This document shows, piece by piece, positions 1-5,083 of a stretch of DNA of 7,397 nt. A program made the translations under genes and the position numbers. The stretch lies in assembly GCA_018657375.1 (NCBI GenBank), contig JABHXI010000003.1, forward strand, positions 1 through 7,397. Direction: 5' to 3'. This stretch comes from Candidatus Nitrosopumilus sp. GTDB taxonomy: Archaea; Thermoproteota; Nitrososphaeria; Nitrososphaerales; Nitrosopumilaceae. The notes under the pieces are model-generated. The model did not search any database. It was given only the letters and a program-made list of their open reading frames with translations, and was not told the DNA's origin. Each line of letters opens with the position of its first letter. Within the stretch, counting starts at the first letter, position 1.

Positions 1-54
1 AAGGTTAATATTGAAACTGACATCCTTGGTAAGTATATTTTAAAACAAGCCTAA
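1..54 (+). CDS. ribE: Riboflavin synthase (bacterial-type, alpha subunit), C-terminal end only
   Basis: Frame 1 reads 17 residues, KVNIETDILGKYILKQA, to a TAA at 52-54. This matches the conserved C-terminal segment of the bacterial-type trimeric riboflavin synthase (VN-x-E-x-D-x-x-x-KY), which dismutates two 6,7-dimethyl-8-ribityllumazine molecules to riboflavin and the pyrimidine precursor. The rest of the gene lies outside the window. Its position directly upstream of ribB and ribH supports the call. Many archaea instead use a lumazine-synthase-related riboflavin synthase (MJ1184 type), whose sequence this tail does not resemble. The call rests on 17 residues plus context. The same enzyme is called ribC in some organisms. 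Confidence 0.78.
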   Translation, partial: KVNIETDILGKYILKQA

Positions 55-71
55 TTATCTACTACATTAGT

Positions 72-81
72 GGTAATTACC
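72..81. promoter_or_regulatory. Perfect 10-bp palindrome upstream of ribB, possible operator
   Basis: GGTAATTACC is a perfect inverted repeat lying 13 bases before the ribB TATA-like box. A short palindrome at this spot could be bound by a dimeric regulator of the riboflavin operon. Many archaea control such genes with RbkR, a fusion of a DNA-binding domain and riboflavin kinase. I cannot say this is its site. A 10-bp palindrome in AT-rich DNA can arise by chance, and the T6 run just after it (84-89) allows a role in ending the riboflavin synthase transcript instead. Confidence 0.3.
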
Positions 82-94
82 CGTTTTTTAGTAA

Positions 95-102
95 ACTATA
101 TA
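95..102 (+). promoter_or_regulatory. TATA-like box of the ribB-arfC operon
   Basis: ACTATATA lies with its centre about 28 bases upstream of the ATG at 127. This is the archaeal TATA-to-start distance if the transcript begins at or next to the ATG (leaderless mRNA). No Shine-Dalgarno sequence precedes the ATG, which agrees with a leaderless transcript. The box would drive the whole run of tightly packed genes to 3787. Confidence 0.6.
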
Positions 103-126
103 CCTAGATCGAAATAATTTTTGTAT

Positions 127-792
127 ATGTCACTTGAAACTGGACTTGAATCTCTTAAACGTGGAGAATTTGTTTTATTATTTGATTCCGCTAATCGTGA
201 AAATGAAATTGACATGGTTGTGGCAGCAGAATTTATCACTCCTGAACATGTTGCACGTATGCGTCAAAATGCCGGTGGATTGCTCTGTATCGCACTAGAA
301 AATAATTTTGCAAAATCTCTTGAGTTACAATACATGCATGAAATTCTTGCTAGTTCTTCTATTTCAAATAAAGAAATGATCATGGGTTTAGCTCCCTATG
401 GTGACTATCCAACATTTTCATTATCTGTAAATCATTATCAAACATATACTGGAATTACTGATAAAGATAGGGCATTAACAATTATGGAAATGGCTAATAT
501 CTTTAAAGTTGAAAATAAACAGAAAAAATTTGTATCCTCATTTAAAACTCCTGGACATGTGCCTTTGTTGATTGCATCCGAGGGATTATTGGCATCCCGT
601 CAGGGTCATACTGAAATGTCTGTTTACTTAAGTCAAATTGCAGGTTTAACTCCTGTAACTGCCATCTGTGAAATGATGGATGCTGAAACATATTCTGCAT
701 TATCTGTAGACAAGGCAGAAAAATTTGGAAAACAAAACGGTATTCCACTAATTGATGGAAAAGAACTTTTAGAATATGCTGAGGTAAATTAA
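127..792 (+). CDS. ribB: 3,4-dihydroxy-2-butanone 4-phosphate synthase
   Basis: RibB converts ribulose 5-phosphate to 3,4-dihydroxy-2-butanone 4-phosphate plus formate, supplying the four-carbon unit for lumazine. The cytosolic, Mg-dependent protein of 221 aa is a stand-alone RibB with no GTP cyclohydrolase II domain attached. Visible signatures, numbered from the ATG at 127, are the acidic loop DSANRENEID (20-29, keeping R24, E25, E27 and D29), a TGITDKDRA segment, PGH with H144, and QGHTE (159-163). The first residues of the acidic loop differ from the DDEDREN form common in bacteria. An in-frame TTG at 121 would add two residues. I prefer the ATG at 127 because it fits the TATA spacing. 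It is the first gene of the operon, and ribH follows after 2 bases. Confidence 0.96.
   Translation: MSLETGLESLKRGEFVLLFDSANRENEIDMVVAAEFITPEHVARMRQNAGGLLCIALENNFAKSLELQYMHEILASSSISNKEMIMGLAPYGDYPTFSLSVNHYQTYTGITDKDRALTIMEMANIFKVENKQKKFVSSFKTPGHVPLLIASEGLLASRQGHTEMSVYLSQIAGLTPVTAICEMMDAETYSALSVDKAEKFGKQNGIPLIDGKELLEYAEVN
781..785 (+). promoter_or_regulatory. Shine-Dalgarno site for ribH
   Basis: GAGGT, inside the last codons of ribB, ends 9 bases before the ribH ATG at 795. It contrasts with the first gene of the operon, which has no such site. It indicates ribosome-binding-site initiation for an internal operon gene. Confidence 0.55.
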
Positions 793-794
793 TT

Positions 795-1211
795 ATGAAT
801 ATAGCTATTGTAGTTTCAGAATTTAATGAGGAAATAACATCTAGAATGTTAGATGTTGCAAAGGAAAAAGCCAATTTATTACAATTAACAATTTCTCATG
901 TTTGCATGGTTCCTGGAGCCTATGATATGCCAATAATTGTAGACAGATTACTACAAAATGAAAATATTGACGGGGTTGCTACATTGGGTGCTATAATTAA
1001 GGGACAAACAAAACATGATGAAGTAATATCTCATGCTGCTGCTCAATCTCTCACTGGTTTATCTCTGAAATATCAAAAACCTGTATCTTTGGGAATATCT
1101 GGCCCTGGAATGCAAGAAAGACATGCTTATGCTAGAATAAGACCTGTTGCAGAACGTGCTATTGAAGCTCTTGTTAAAATTTCTACAGAACTGGAAAAAA
1201 TTCAAAAATGA
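795..1211 (+). CDS. ribH: 6,7-dimethyl-8-ribityllumazine synthase
   Basis: RibH condenses 5-amino-6-ribitylaminouracil with 3,4-dihydroxy-2-butanone 4-phosphate to form lumazine; family members assemble as pentamers or 60-subunit shells. The 138 aa length is typical of the short archaeal form. Motifs are EFNEEIT (9-15), VPGAYDMP (39-46), and GAIIKGQTKHDEV (65-77) with the catalytic-type H74. LGISGPGM (99-106) and R114 sit where the phosphate-binding arginine is expected. The GISGPGM segment and VPGxxDMP resemble the Methanocaldococcus enzyme more than bacterial ones. The start ATG follows a GAGGT site. The TGA stop shares four bases (ATGA) with the arfA start, implying translational coupling. 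Confidence 0.96.
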   Translation: MNIAIVVSEFNEEITSRMLDVAKEKANLLQLTISHVCMVPGAYDMPIIVDRLLQNENIDGVATLGAIIKGQTKHDEVISHAAAQSLTGLSLKYQKPVSLGISGPGMQERHAYARIRPVAERAIEALVKISTELEKIQK

Positions 1212-1954
1212 TCCAACTTAGTATTTTAAAAATTACTGAATACGGTCCATGGACTTTGACATTGGGTAGTGATAGAGAGCATGAGTTACAAATGCTTCAA
1301 GCATCACTTTACAAACAAGTACAAAAATTATTTTCTGAAAAAAATTGCTTGGCATTTTTAAACAGATCTGATGAATTTTTTGTAGTTTCTAACGGTCTTA
1401 CTTTAGATGATCATATAGAAATTCAAAAAACACTTGAAGGATTATTTGAAGTGCACTTAACTATTTCAATTGGTTTTGGAGACTCTCCTTTTGAAGCCAA
1501 TCTAAAAGCATATGATGGAAGAAAAAATAATATTATTTTAAACAAAGAACATAATATTTTTGGGTTTATTGATGATAAATCTGAATTAAATGTTTCAATA
1601 ATGCATTTAGATGTAGATGATTTAAAATCAAAAAGAAAAGATACTTCTCCGTATGAAATTTCAGCAATAATTTTTGATCTATATTCAAAAATTACAAAAT
1701 ATTTTATTCCAAAAAATTCACTTACATTTTTCATGGGTGGTGATAATTATATGGTAGTTGCAAGTAATGAAGCAAAAAATTCAGTTCAAAGTTTTATTGA
1801 TATGATCAAAAATGATTATAATATTTCTTTGAATTGTGGAATTGGAAATGCATACACTAGCAGGGATGCAGTAAAATTAGCCACAAAATCCCTTGACACA
1901 ATTCGTGATATTCGAGATTCTGGAAAACCAAAACCTGATGTTTATGAATTATAA
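1208..1954 (+). CDS. arfA: GTP cyclohydrolase III (archaeal riboflavin pathway, first step)
   Basis: This enzyme opens GTP to 2-amino-5-formylamino-6-ribosylamino-4(3H)-pyrimidinone 5'-phosphate and, unlike bacterial GTP cyclohydrolase II, leaves the formyl group attached. The 248 aa protein aligns by eye with the M. jannaschii MJ0145 type from its first residues (MIQ, then YGPWT at about 12-16). It carries two cyclase-like repeats. The second shows HLDVDDL (133-139), with metal-binding aspartates, and MGGDNY (176-181), a GGDEF-like turn. The start overlaps ribH by four bases, and the TAA overlaps the next ATG by one base (TAATG). No strong Shine-Dalgarno site is seen, so coupling to ribH is likely. 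It is also written gch3. Confidence 0.95.
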   Translation: MIQLSILKITEYGPWTLTLGSDREHELQMLQASLYKQVQKLFSEKNCLAFLNRSDEFFVVSNGLTLDDHIEIQKTLEGLFEVHLTISIGFGDSPFEANLKAYDGRKNNIILNKEHNIFGFIDDKSELNVSIMHLDVDDLKSKRKDTSPYEISAIIFDLYSKITKYFIPKNSLTFFMGGDNYMVVASNEAKNSVQSFIDMIKNDYNISLNCGIGNAYTSRDAVKLATKSLDTIRDIRDSGKPKPDVYEL

Positions 1955-3144
1955 TGTTGCTAAAAAATATTAGTGCTTTATTGGGTGAAGAATTAGATTT
2001 TGTTTCAAATGTTGATATTGAAATTAAAAATAATAAATTTAAAAAAATTCAACCAAAAATTAAATCTACTTTGGAGAAAGATGTAGTTGATTGCCAAGGT
2101 TTATTGTTAATTCCAGGATTCATTAATGCTCATACCCATATCGCTGATTCTATTGGAAAAGATATTACGATAAACAGTACTGTGAATCAAAAAATTCATC
2201 CGATGTTTGGAATTAAATCTAAAATACTGAAAAATACTTCAGAAGAAAATCTATCCAGTTTTATGAAAAATACTTGTCATTCAATGATTAGCAAAGGCAT
2301 TACCACATTTGTTGATTTTAGAGAAGGCGGTTTAGACGGATCCCTTTTACTCAAACAAGTATCTTCTGACATTCCAATTCGTTCAATTATTTTGGGACGA
2401 CTTGATTTTCATCAAAATTCTTCTGAAATTAAAAAAAATACCCCTTTTCCTAAGGAAAAAATTCGGGATCTTCCTTCTTTAGTTAAAACATGTGACGGAA
2501 TCGGCATTAGCGGTGCAAATGAGCATAGTGAATCTGTATTAACTTCCTATTCTAAAACAAAAAAAATTCGAGCAATTCATTCTTCTGAAACTCAAGAAAG
2601 TGTCCGTAAATCTAAACAAATTACTGGTCAGTCTGAAACTATTCGAGCGTTATCTGTGAAGCCTGATTTTTTAATTCACATGACTCATGCTTCAAAAAGT
2701 GATCTTCAGGCTGCATCTGAGGCAACCCGTGGTATTGTGATTTGTCCTCGAGCAAATTCCTCTTTGGCTGAAGGGATTCCTGATATTGAAAAAATGGAAA
2801 ATGCTGGATGTCTTTTGGCATTGGGTACAGATAATGTTATGATAAATTCACCCGACATGTTTCGTGAAATGGATTTTCTTTGGAAGGTAACAATGGGAAT
2901 TAAGAAAAAAAGAATTGATCCAAAAAATATTCTTAAAATGGCTACGGTTAATGGTGGAAAAATTTTAAAAAAAGATATTGGAATTATTCAAAATAAAAAA
3001 ATAGCTGATTGCATATTTCTTGATAAACATGCATTAGATTTAGAACCAATGCATAATCCACATGCATCTATTGTACATCGAGCATCTGAATCATCAATTA
3101 AAGCCGTAATGATTGAAGGAGAAATTGTACATGGAAAAATTTAA
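1954..3144 (+). CDS. Amidohydrolase-superfamily deaminase-type enzyme in the riboflavin operon
   Basis: This 396 aa metal-dependent hydrolase belongs to the branch that includes cytosine deaminase, S-adenosylhomocysteine/methylthioadenosine deaminase and chlorohydrolases. Landmarks are the composite-sandwich start (1-52), AHTHIAD with H60/H62 (strand 1), and HSSET with H209 and E212 (strand 5 His plus the deaminase-type acid/base Glu). IHMTH with H242/H245 (strand 6) and ALGTDN with D293 (strand 8) follow. No bridging carboxylated lysine is obvious, so a single metal is likely. CPRANSSLAEG (264-274) also fits the deaminase branch. It overlaps arfA by 1 base and arfC by 14, so a riboflavin role is likely. 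By inference it is either the unassigned archaeal deaminase for diaminopyrimidine ribitol phosphate or a replacement for ArfB. Substrate is not readable from sequence. Confidence 0.88.
   Translation: MLLKNISALLGEELDFVSNVDIEIKNNKFKKIQPKIKSTLEKDVVDCQGLLLIPGFINAHTHIADSIGKDITINSTVNQKIHPMFGIKSKILKNTSEENLSSFMKNTCHSMISKGITTFVDFREGGLDGSLLLKQVSSDIPIRSIILGRLDFHQNSSEIKKNTPFPKEKIRDLPSLVKTCDGIGISGANEHSESVLTSYSKTKKIRAIHSSETQESVRKSKQITGQSETIRALSVKPDFLIHMTHASKSDLQAASEATRGIVICPRANSSLAEGIPDIEKMENAGCLLALGTDNVMINSPDMFREMDFLWKVTMGIKKKRIDPKNILKMATVNGGKILKKDIGIIQNKKIADCIFLDKHALDLEPMHNPHASIVHRASESSIKAVMIEGEIVHGKI
3115..3121 (+). promoter_or_regulatory. Shine-Dalgarno site that supports the arfC ATG start
   Basis: GAAGGAG ends 9 bases before the ATG at 3131. 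An alternative TTG at 3113 would start before this site, so the site favours the ATG. It lies inside the end of the amidohydrolase gene. Confidence 0.5.
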
Positions 3145-3787
3145 TCCACATATAATTTTAAGTGCGGCTATATCGATTGATGGAAAAATTTCTACAAAAA
3201 TAGGTGATTCTAAATTGTCTTCTAGATCTGATAGTATTAGATTACATAAATTACGATCAAAAGTAGATGCAATTCTTATAGGAAAAAATACACTCTTGCA
3301 AGATAATCCTTTACTAACTGTACGATATACTAAAGGTAAAAACCCCATACGAATAATTTTGGATTCTACTGGTAGTATACCGACTAATTCTAGAATTATA
3401 AAAACAAGTAATGACGTTCAAACCATAATAGCTGTTTCAAAAAAAATTAATAAAAAAAATTTATTAAGATTACAAAAATTACCTGTAGAAGTAATTATGG
3501 CTGGAGAAAATTCTATAAATTTAAAATTATTGTTAAAAAAACTTTCTAGTAAAAAAATTAAAACTATTTTGGTTGAAGGAGGTGGAACTGTGAATTGGGA
3601 ATTTATCAAAAATGATCTTTTTAATGAACTGATAATTACACTATCTCCTTTTCTAATTGGAGGTACTGATTCTATCTCTTTTGTTGAGGGAAAAGGCTTT
3701 ACAAAAATTTCCAATTCTCCTAATTTGAAATTAAAATCAATAAAGAGGCTCAAAAACTATCTTGTACTGAATTATGTTAAAGTGTAA
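3131..3787 (+). CDS. arfC: 2,5-diamino-6-ribosylamino-4(3H)-pyrimidinone 5'-phosphate reductase (RibD-C family)
   Basis: ArfC reduces the ribosyl side chain of the pyrimidine phosphate to ribityl with NAD(P)H. In archaea this occurs before deamination. The 218 aa protein is a stand-alone RibD C-terminal (dihydrofolate-reductase-like) domain with no N-terminal deaminase domain. Motifs are ISIDGKI (14-20), HKLRSKVDAILIGKNT (39-54), QDNPLLTVR (57-65), and VEGGGTVNWEFI (148-159). NELIITLSPFLIGG (165-178) follows. The ATG at 3131 is chosen for the upstream GAAGGAG site and family length. It overlaps the amidohydrolase end by 14 bases. It is the last gene of the operon; the next 36 bases lack a clear terminator. 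Confidence 0.94.
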   Translation: MEKFNPHIILSAAISIDGKISTKIGDSKLSSRSDSIRLHKLRSKVDAILIGKNTLLQDNPLLTVRYTKGKNPIRIILDSTGSIPTNSRIIKTSNDVQTIIAVSKKINKKNLLRLQKLPVEVIMAGENSINLKLLLKKLSSKKIKTILVEGGGTVNWEFIKNDLFNELIITLSPFLIGGTDSISFVEGKGFTKISNSPNLKLKSIKRLKNYLVLNYVKV

Positions 3788-3791
3788 GTTC

Positions 3792-3799
3792 TTATACTT
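3792..3799 (+). promoter_or_regulatory. TATA-like box before the lysine-rich protein gene
   Basis: TTATACTT is centred about 28 bases before the TTG start at 3824, the distance expected for a leaderless archaeal transcript. The whole gap is only 36 bases and very AT-rich, so the exact element is uncertain. ATTTAAAAT (3801-3809) is an alternative but lies too close to the start. Confidence 0.4.
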
Positions 3800-3823
3800 T
3801 ATTTAAAATAAAATTACAAGAAA

Positions 3824-4102
3824 TTGGCAATAAAAAAGAAAGCTACAACAAAAAAGAAGGTTGCACCAAAAAAGAAGGTTGCACCAAAAAAGACGGTTGC
3901 AACAAAAAAGAAAGTTGCACCAAAAAAGAAGACTACAACTAAATCAAAAGCAAAGAAACCAGCATTTGGAGGATACGCAATTAATTTTGCAGGTCGTCAA
4001 GAAACTGTAGAACAAGTATTTGGAAAAAAACCAATAGCTCCTAGTGAGATGACTAAAAGAATCTGGATATTTGTAAAAGCAAATAGTCTATCTAATCGTT
4101 AA
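3824..4102 (+). CDS. Small lysine-rich, H1-like protein with partial SWIB-like C-terminus
   Basis: This 92 aa protein starts at TTG. Residues 4-45 are a lysine/alanine/proline/threonine tail built from six-residue units such as VAPKKK, similar in composition to histone H1 tails, and should bind nucleic acid. Residues 60-92 resemble the first half of a SWIB domain: an FG turn (66-67), an E (75), then RIWIFVKANSL (79-89) where SWIB proteins have a W-x-Y-I-K-x-x-x-L core. The second half of that domain is missing. The next frame downstream does not supply it, so I see no simple frameshift. The SWIB resemblance is my own by-eye reading. A chromatin or nucleoid role is an inference. The gene has its own promoter-like box and terminator, so it is probably monocistronic. 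Confidence 0.82.
   Translation: MAIKKKATTKKKVAPKKKVAPKKTVATKKKVAPKKKTTTKSKAKKPAFGGYAINFAGRQETVEQVFGKKPIAPSEMTKRIWIFVKANSLSNR
3842..3949 (+). repeat. Six in-frame 18-bp tandem units coding the lysine-rich tail
   Basis: The units start at 3842, 3860, 3878, 3896, 3914 and 3932. They encode ATTKKK, VAPKKK, VAPKKT, VATKKK, VAPKKK and TTTKSK. The central four are nearly identical at DNA level (consensus GTTGCACCAAAAAAGAAG). The outer two are diverged. Such repeats can change in copy number by slippage without breaking the frame. Confidence 0.9.
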
Positions 4103-4109
4103 ATCTACT

Positions 4110-4138
4110 GTTAACTCATATTCGTTAACTATTTTTTT
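4110..4138 (+). terminator. Hairpin plus T-tract after the lysine-rich protein gene
   Basis: GTTAAC at 4110-4115 and GTTAAC at 4124-4129 can pair across an 8-base loop, followed at 4132-4138 by seven Ts and further T-rich sequence. It lies 8 bases after the stop codon. The stem is short, but archaeal termination depends mainly on the T-tract. Confidence 0.5.
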
Positions 4139-4163
4139 CTCTTTTCATTATTTTTATTAAAAA

Positions 4164-4173
4164 GATATAGATA
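4164..4173 (+). promoter_or_regulatory. TATA-like box before the hemerythrin gene
   Basis: GATATAGATA is centred about 27 bases upstream of the ATG at 4196, again fitting a leaderless transcript. The 93-base gap between the two genes therefore holds a terminator (4110-4138) followed by this promoter. No Shine-Dalgarno site precedes the ATG. Confidence 0.5.
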
Positions 4174-4195
4174 TCGGATTTTATTTTTTATACTT

Positions 4196-4753
4196 ATGAC
4201 TACCGAATCATTACGACGTGATCACGAATTAATTGAAAAAGTAATCAAAGCTATGCAATCTACAATTGAATTATTAAATGATAAAAAACAAATTCCTGAA
4301 TCAATTTTACTTCCAGTAATTGATTTCTCAAAAAACTTTACTGATGTTTGCCATCATACTAAAGAAGAAAAATCACTATTTCCTGCATTAGAGGAAGCTG
4401 GAATGCCCACTAACATGGGGCCAATCGCTATGATGCTAATTGATCATCAACGATCAAGAGAAATTGGAAATGAAATGGAAAAATCTGCAAAAGAATATCT
4501 TTCATCAGGTAATTCTGAAAAATTAATTGCCGATATGCAACTTTACGTTGATCATATTACAGAGCATTTGTGGAAAGAGAATAATAAATTATTCATGATG
4601 GCAGAAGCAAGATTACAAAATGTTTCTAAAAAAGTCAATGACGATCTTGATACGATTGAAAAATCTCAATTAAATGATTTGGGAAAATCTAGAGAGCATT
4701 ATGAGGAATTAGCTGAAAATCTTACTCGTGATGTTTCTAATAGTAAAAATTAA
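4196..4753 (+). CDS. Hemerythrin HHE-domain protein
   Basis: This 185 aa protein is predicted soluble and cytosolic. Residues 1-137 form a four-helix HHE cation-binding domain expected to hold a di-iron site. Candidate ligands are H10 (RRDHE), H54 and E58 (HHTKEEKSLF), H84 (IDHQ), and H120/H124 with E128 (HITEHLWKENNKLF). Family members bind O2 or NO, or act in iron and oxidative or nitrosative stress handling. Which applies cannot be told here, but O2 or NO chemistry would suit an ammonia oxidiser (inference). Residues 138-185 are a charged, probably helical extension without metal ligands. The stop is 2 bases from the next gene's TTG start, so the two are probably co-transcribed. Confidence 0.9.
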   Translation: MTTESLRRDHELIEKVIKAMQSTIELLNDKKQIPESILLPVIDFSKNFTDVCHHTKEEKSLFPALEEAGMPTNMGPIAMMLIDHQRSREIGNEMEKSAKEYLSSGNSEKLIADMQLYVDHITEHLWKENNKLFMMAEARLQNVSKKVNDDLDTIEKSQLNDLGKSREHYEELAENLTRDVSNSKN

Positions 4754-4755
4754 TT

Positions 4756-5037
4756 TTGACTACTAGTATATTTGGTGAAGTCATTAGAGTTAGAAAATTT
4801 TCTAATGGTGATGTTGAAATTGACTTTCATCATGAAGAACAAATTACTGAATACCGTTATTCTGCTGATCCTGGTAGATTAGGTAATTTTCCCAAAGATC
4901 TAGCTGAAACACTGGTTTCAACTTTAGATACCACTATTTGTGTTGAGATTTTTTTCCAAGATGATGGACTTCCTAGTCATATAGAATTAGAACAATGTGA
5001 AGATGAAGATGAATATGAAGATGAAGATGAATTATAA
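4756..5037 (+). CDS. Small protein of unknown function with an acidic C-terminal tail
   Basis: I do not recognise this 93 aa protein. Residues 5-79 alternate short hydrophobic and charged stretches (IFGEVIRV, DVEIDFH, CVEIFFQDDG), suggesting a small mixed or beta-rich domain. Residues 82-92 are solely Asp and Glu except for one Tyr. There is no signal peptide or membrane segment. The start is TTG at 4756, 2 bases after the hemerythrin stop. No in-frame ATG lies near the N-terminus, and the sequence is coherent from the first codon. The tight spacing suggests a job linked to the hemerythrin protein, for example binding it or binding metal through the acidic tail, but nothing in the sequence proves this. 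Confidence 0.78.
   Translation: MTTSIFGEVIRVRKFSNGDVEIDFHHEEQITEYRYSADPGRLGNFPKDLAETLVSTLDTTICVEIFFQDDGLPSHIELEQCEDEDEYEDEDEL
4999..5034 (+). repeat. Two-copy 18-bp direct repeat encoding the acidic tail
   Basis: GAAGATGAAGATGAATAT (4999-5016) is followed directly by GAAGATGAAGATGAATTA (5017-5034). Together they encode EDEDEY and EDEDEL just before the stop. Within each unit GAAGAT is itself repeated, a likely slippage product. Confidence 0.8.
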
Positions 5038-5054
5038 AATTTGTTTTCTTTAAA

Positions 5055-5077
5055 TTTTTCTATTAGACTTATTTTTT
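5055..5077 (+). terminator. T-rich terminator region after the acidic-tail gene
   Basis: The 46-base gap between converging genes contains T runs on the + strand (TTTTT at 5055-5059 and TTTTTT at 5072-5077) and no clear hairpin. T-rich stretches are the usual archaeal termination signal. For the opposite-strand tfe transcript the gap has few Ts in sense orientation, so that transcript may end further inside the + strand gene. Confidence 0.4.
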
Positions 5078-5083
5078 AATCAG

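Noticed and set aside
121..126. TTG at 121 as the ribB start
   Set aside because: It would add only two residues and fits the TATA spacing less well than the ATG at 127.
542..874. Open frame of 110 codons on the minus strand
   Set aside because: It lies opposite the well-matched ribB and ribH genes, has no recognisable motif, and looks like a shadow of their coding bias.
1423..1734. Open frame of 103 codons on the minus strand
   Set aside because: It is opposite arfA, whose motifs span the same bases; the translated product is unlike any family I know.
3418..3753. Open frame of 111 codons on the minus strand
   Set aside because: It is opposite arfC. Its phenylalanine/lysine-rich composition is what the reverse of an AT-rich gene gives.
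3842..3949. Short regular repeats that might suggest a CRISPR array
   Set aside because: Units are contiguous, in frame and without spacers; they encode a lysine-rich protein tail.
4103..4163. Possible frameshifted remainder of the SWIB-like domain
   Set aside because: I read the next frame past 4102; it gives no residues resembling the second half of the domain, and a terminator-like hairpin is present instead.
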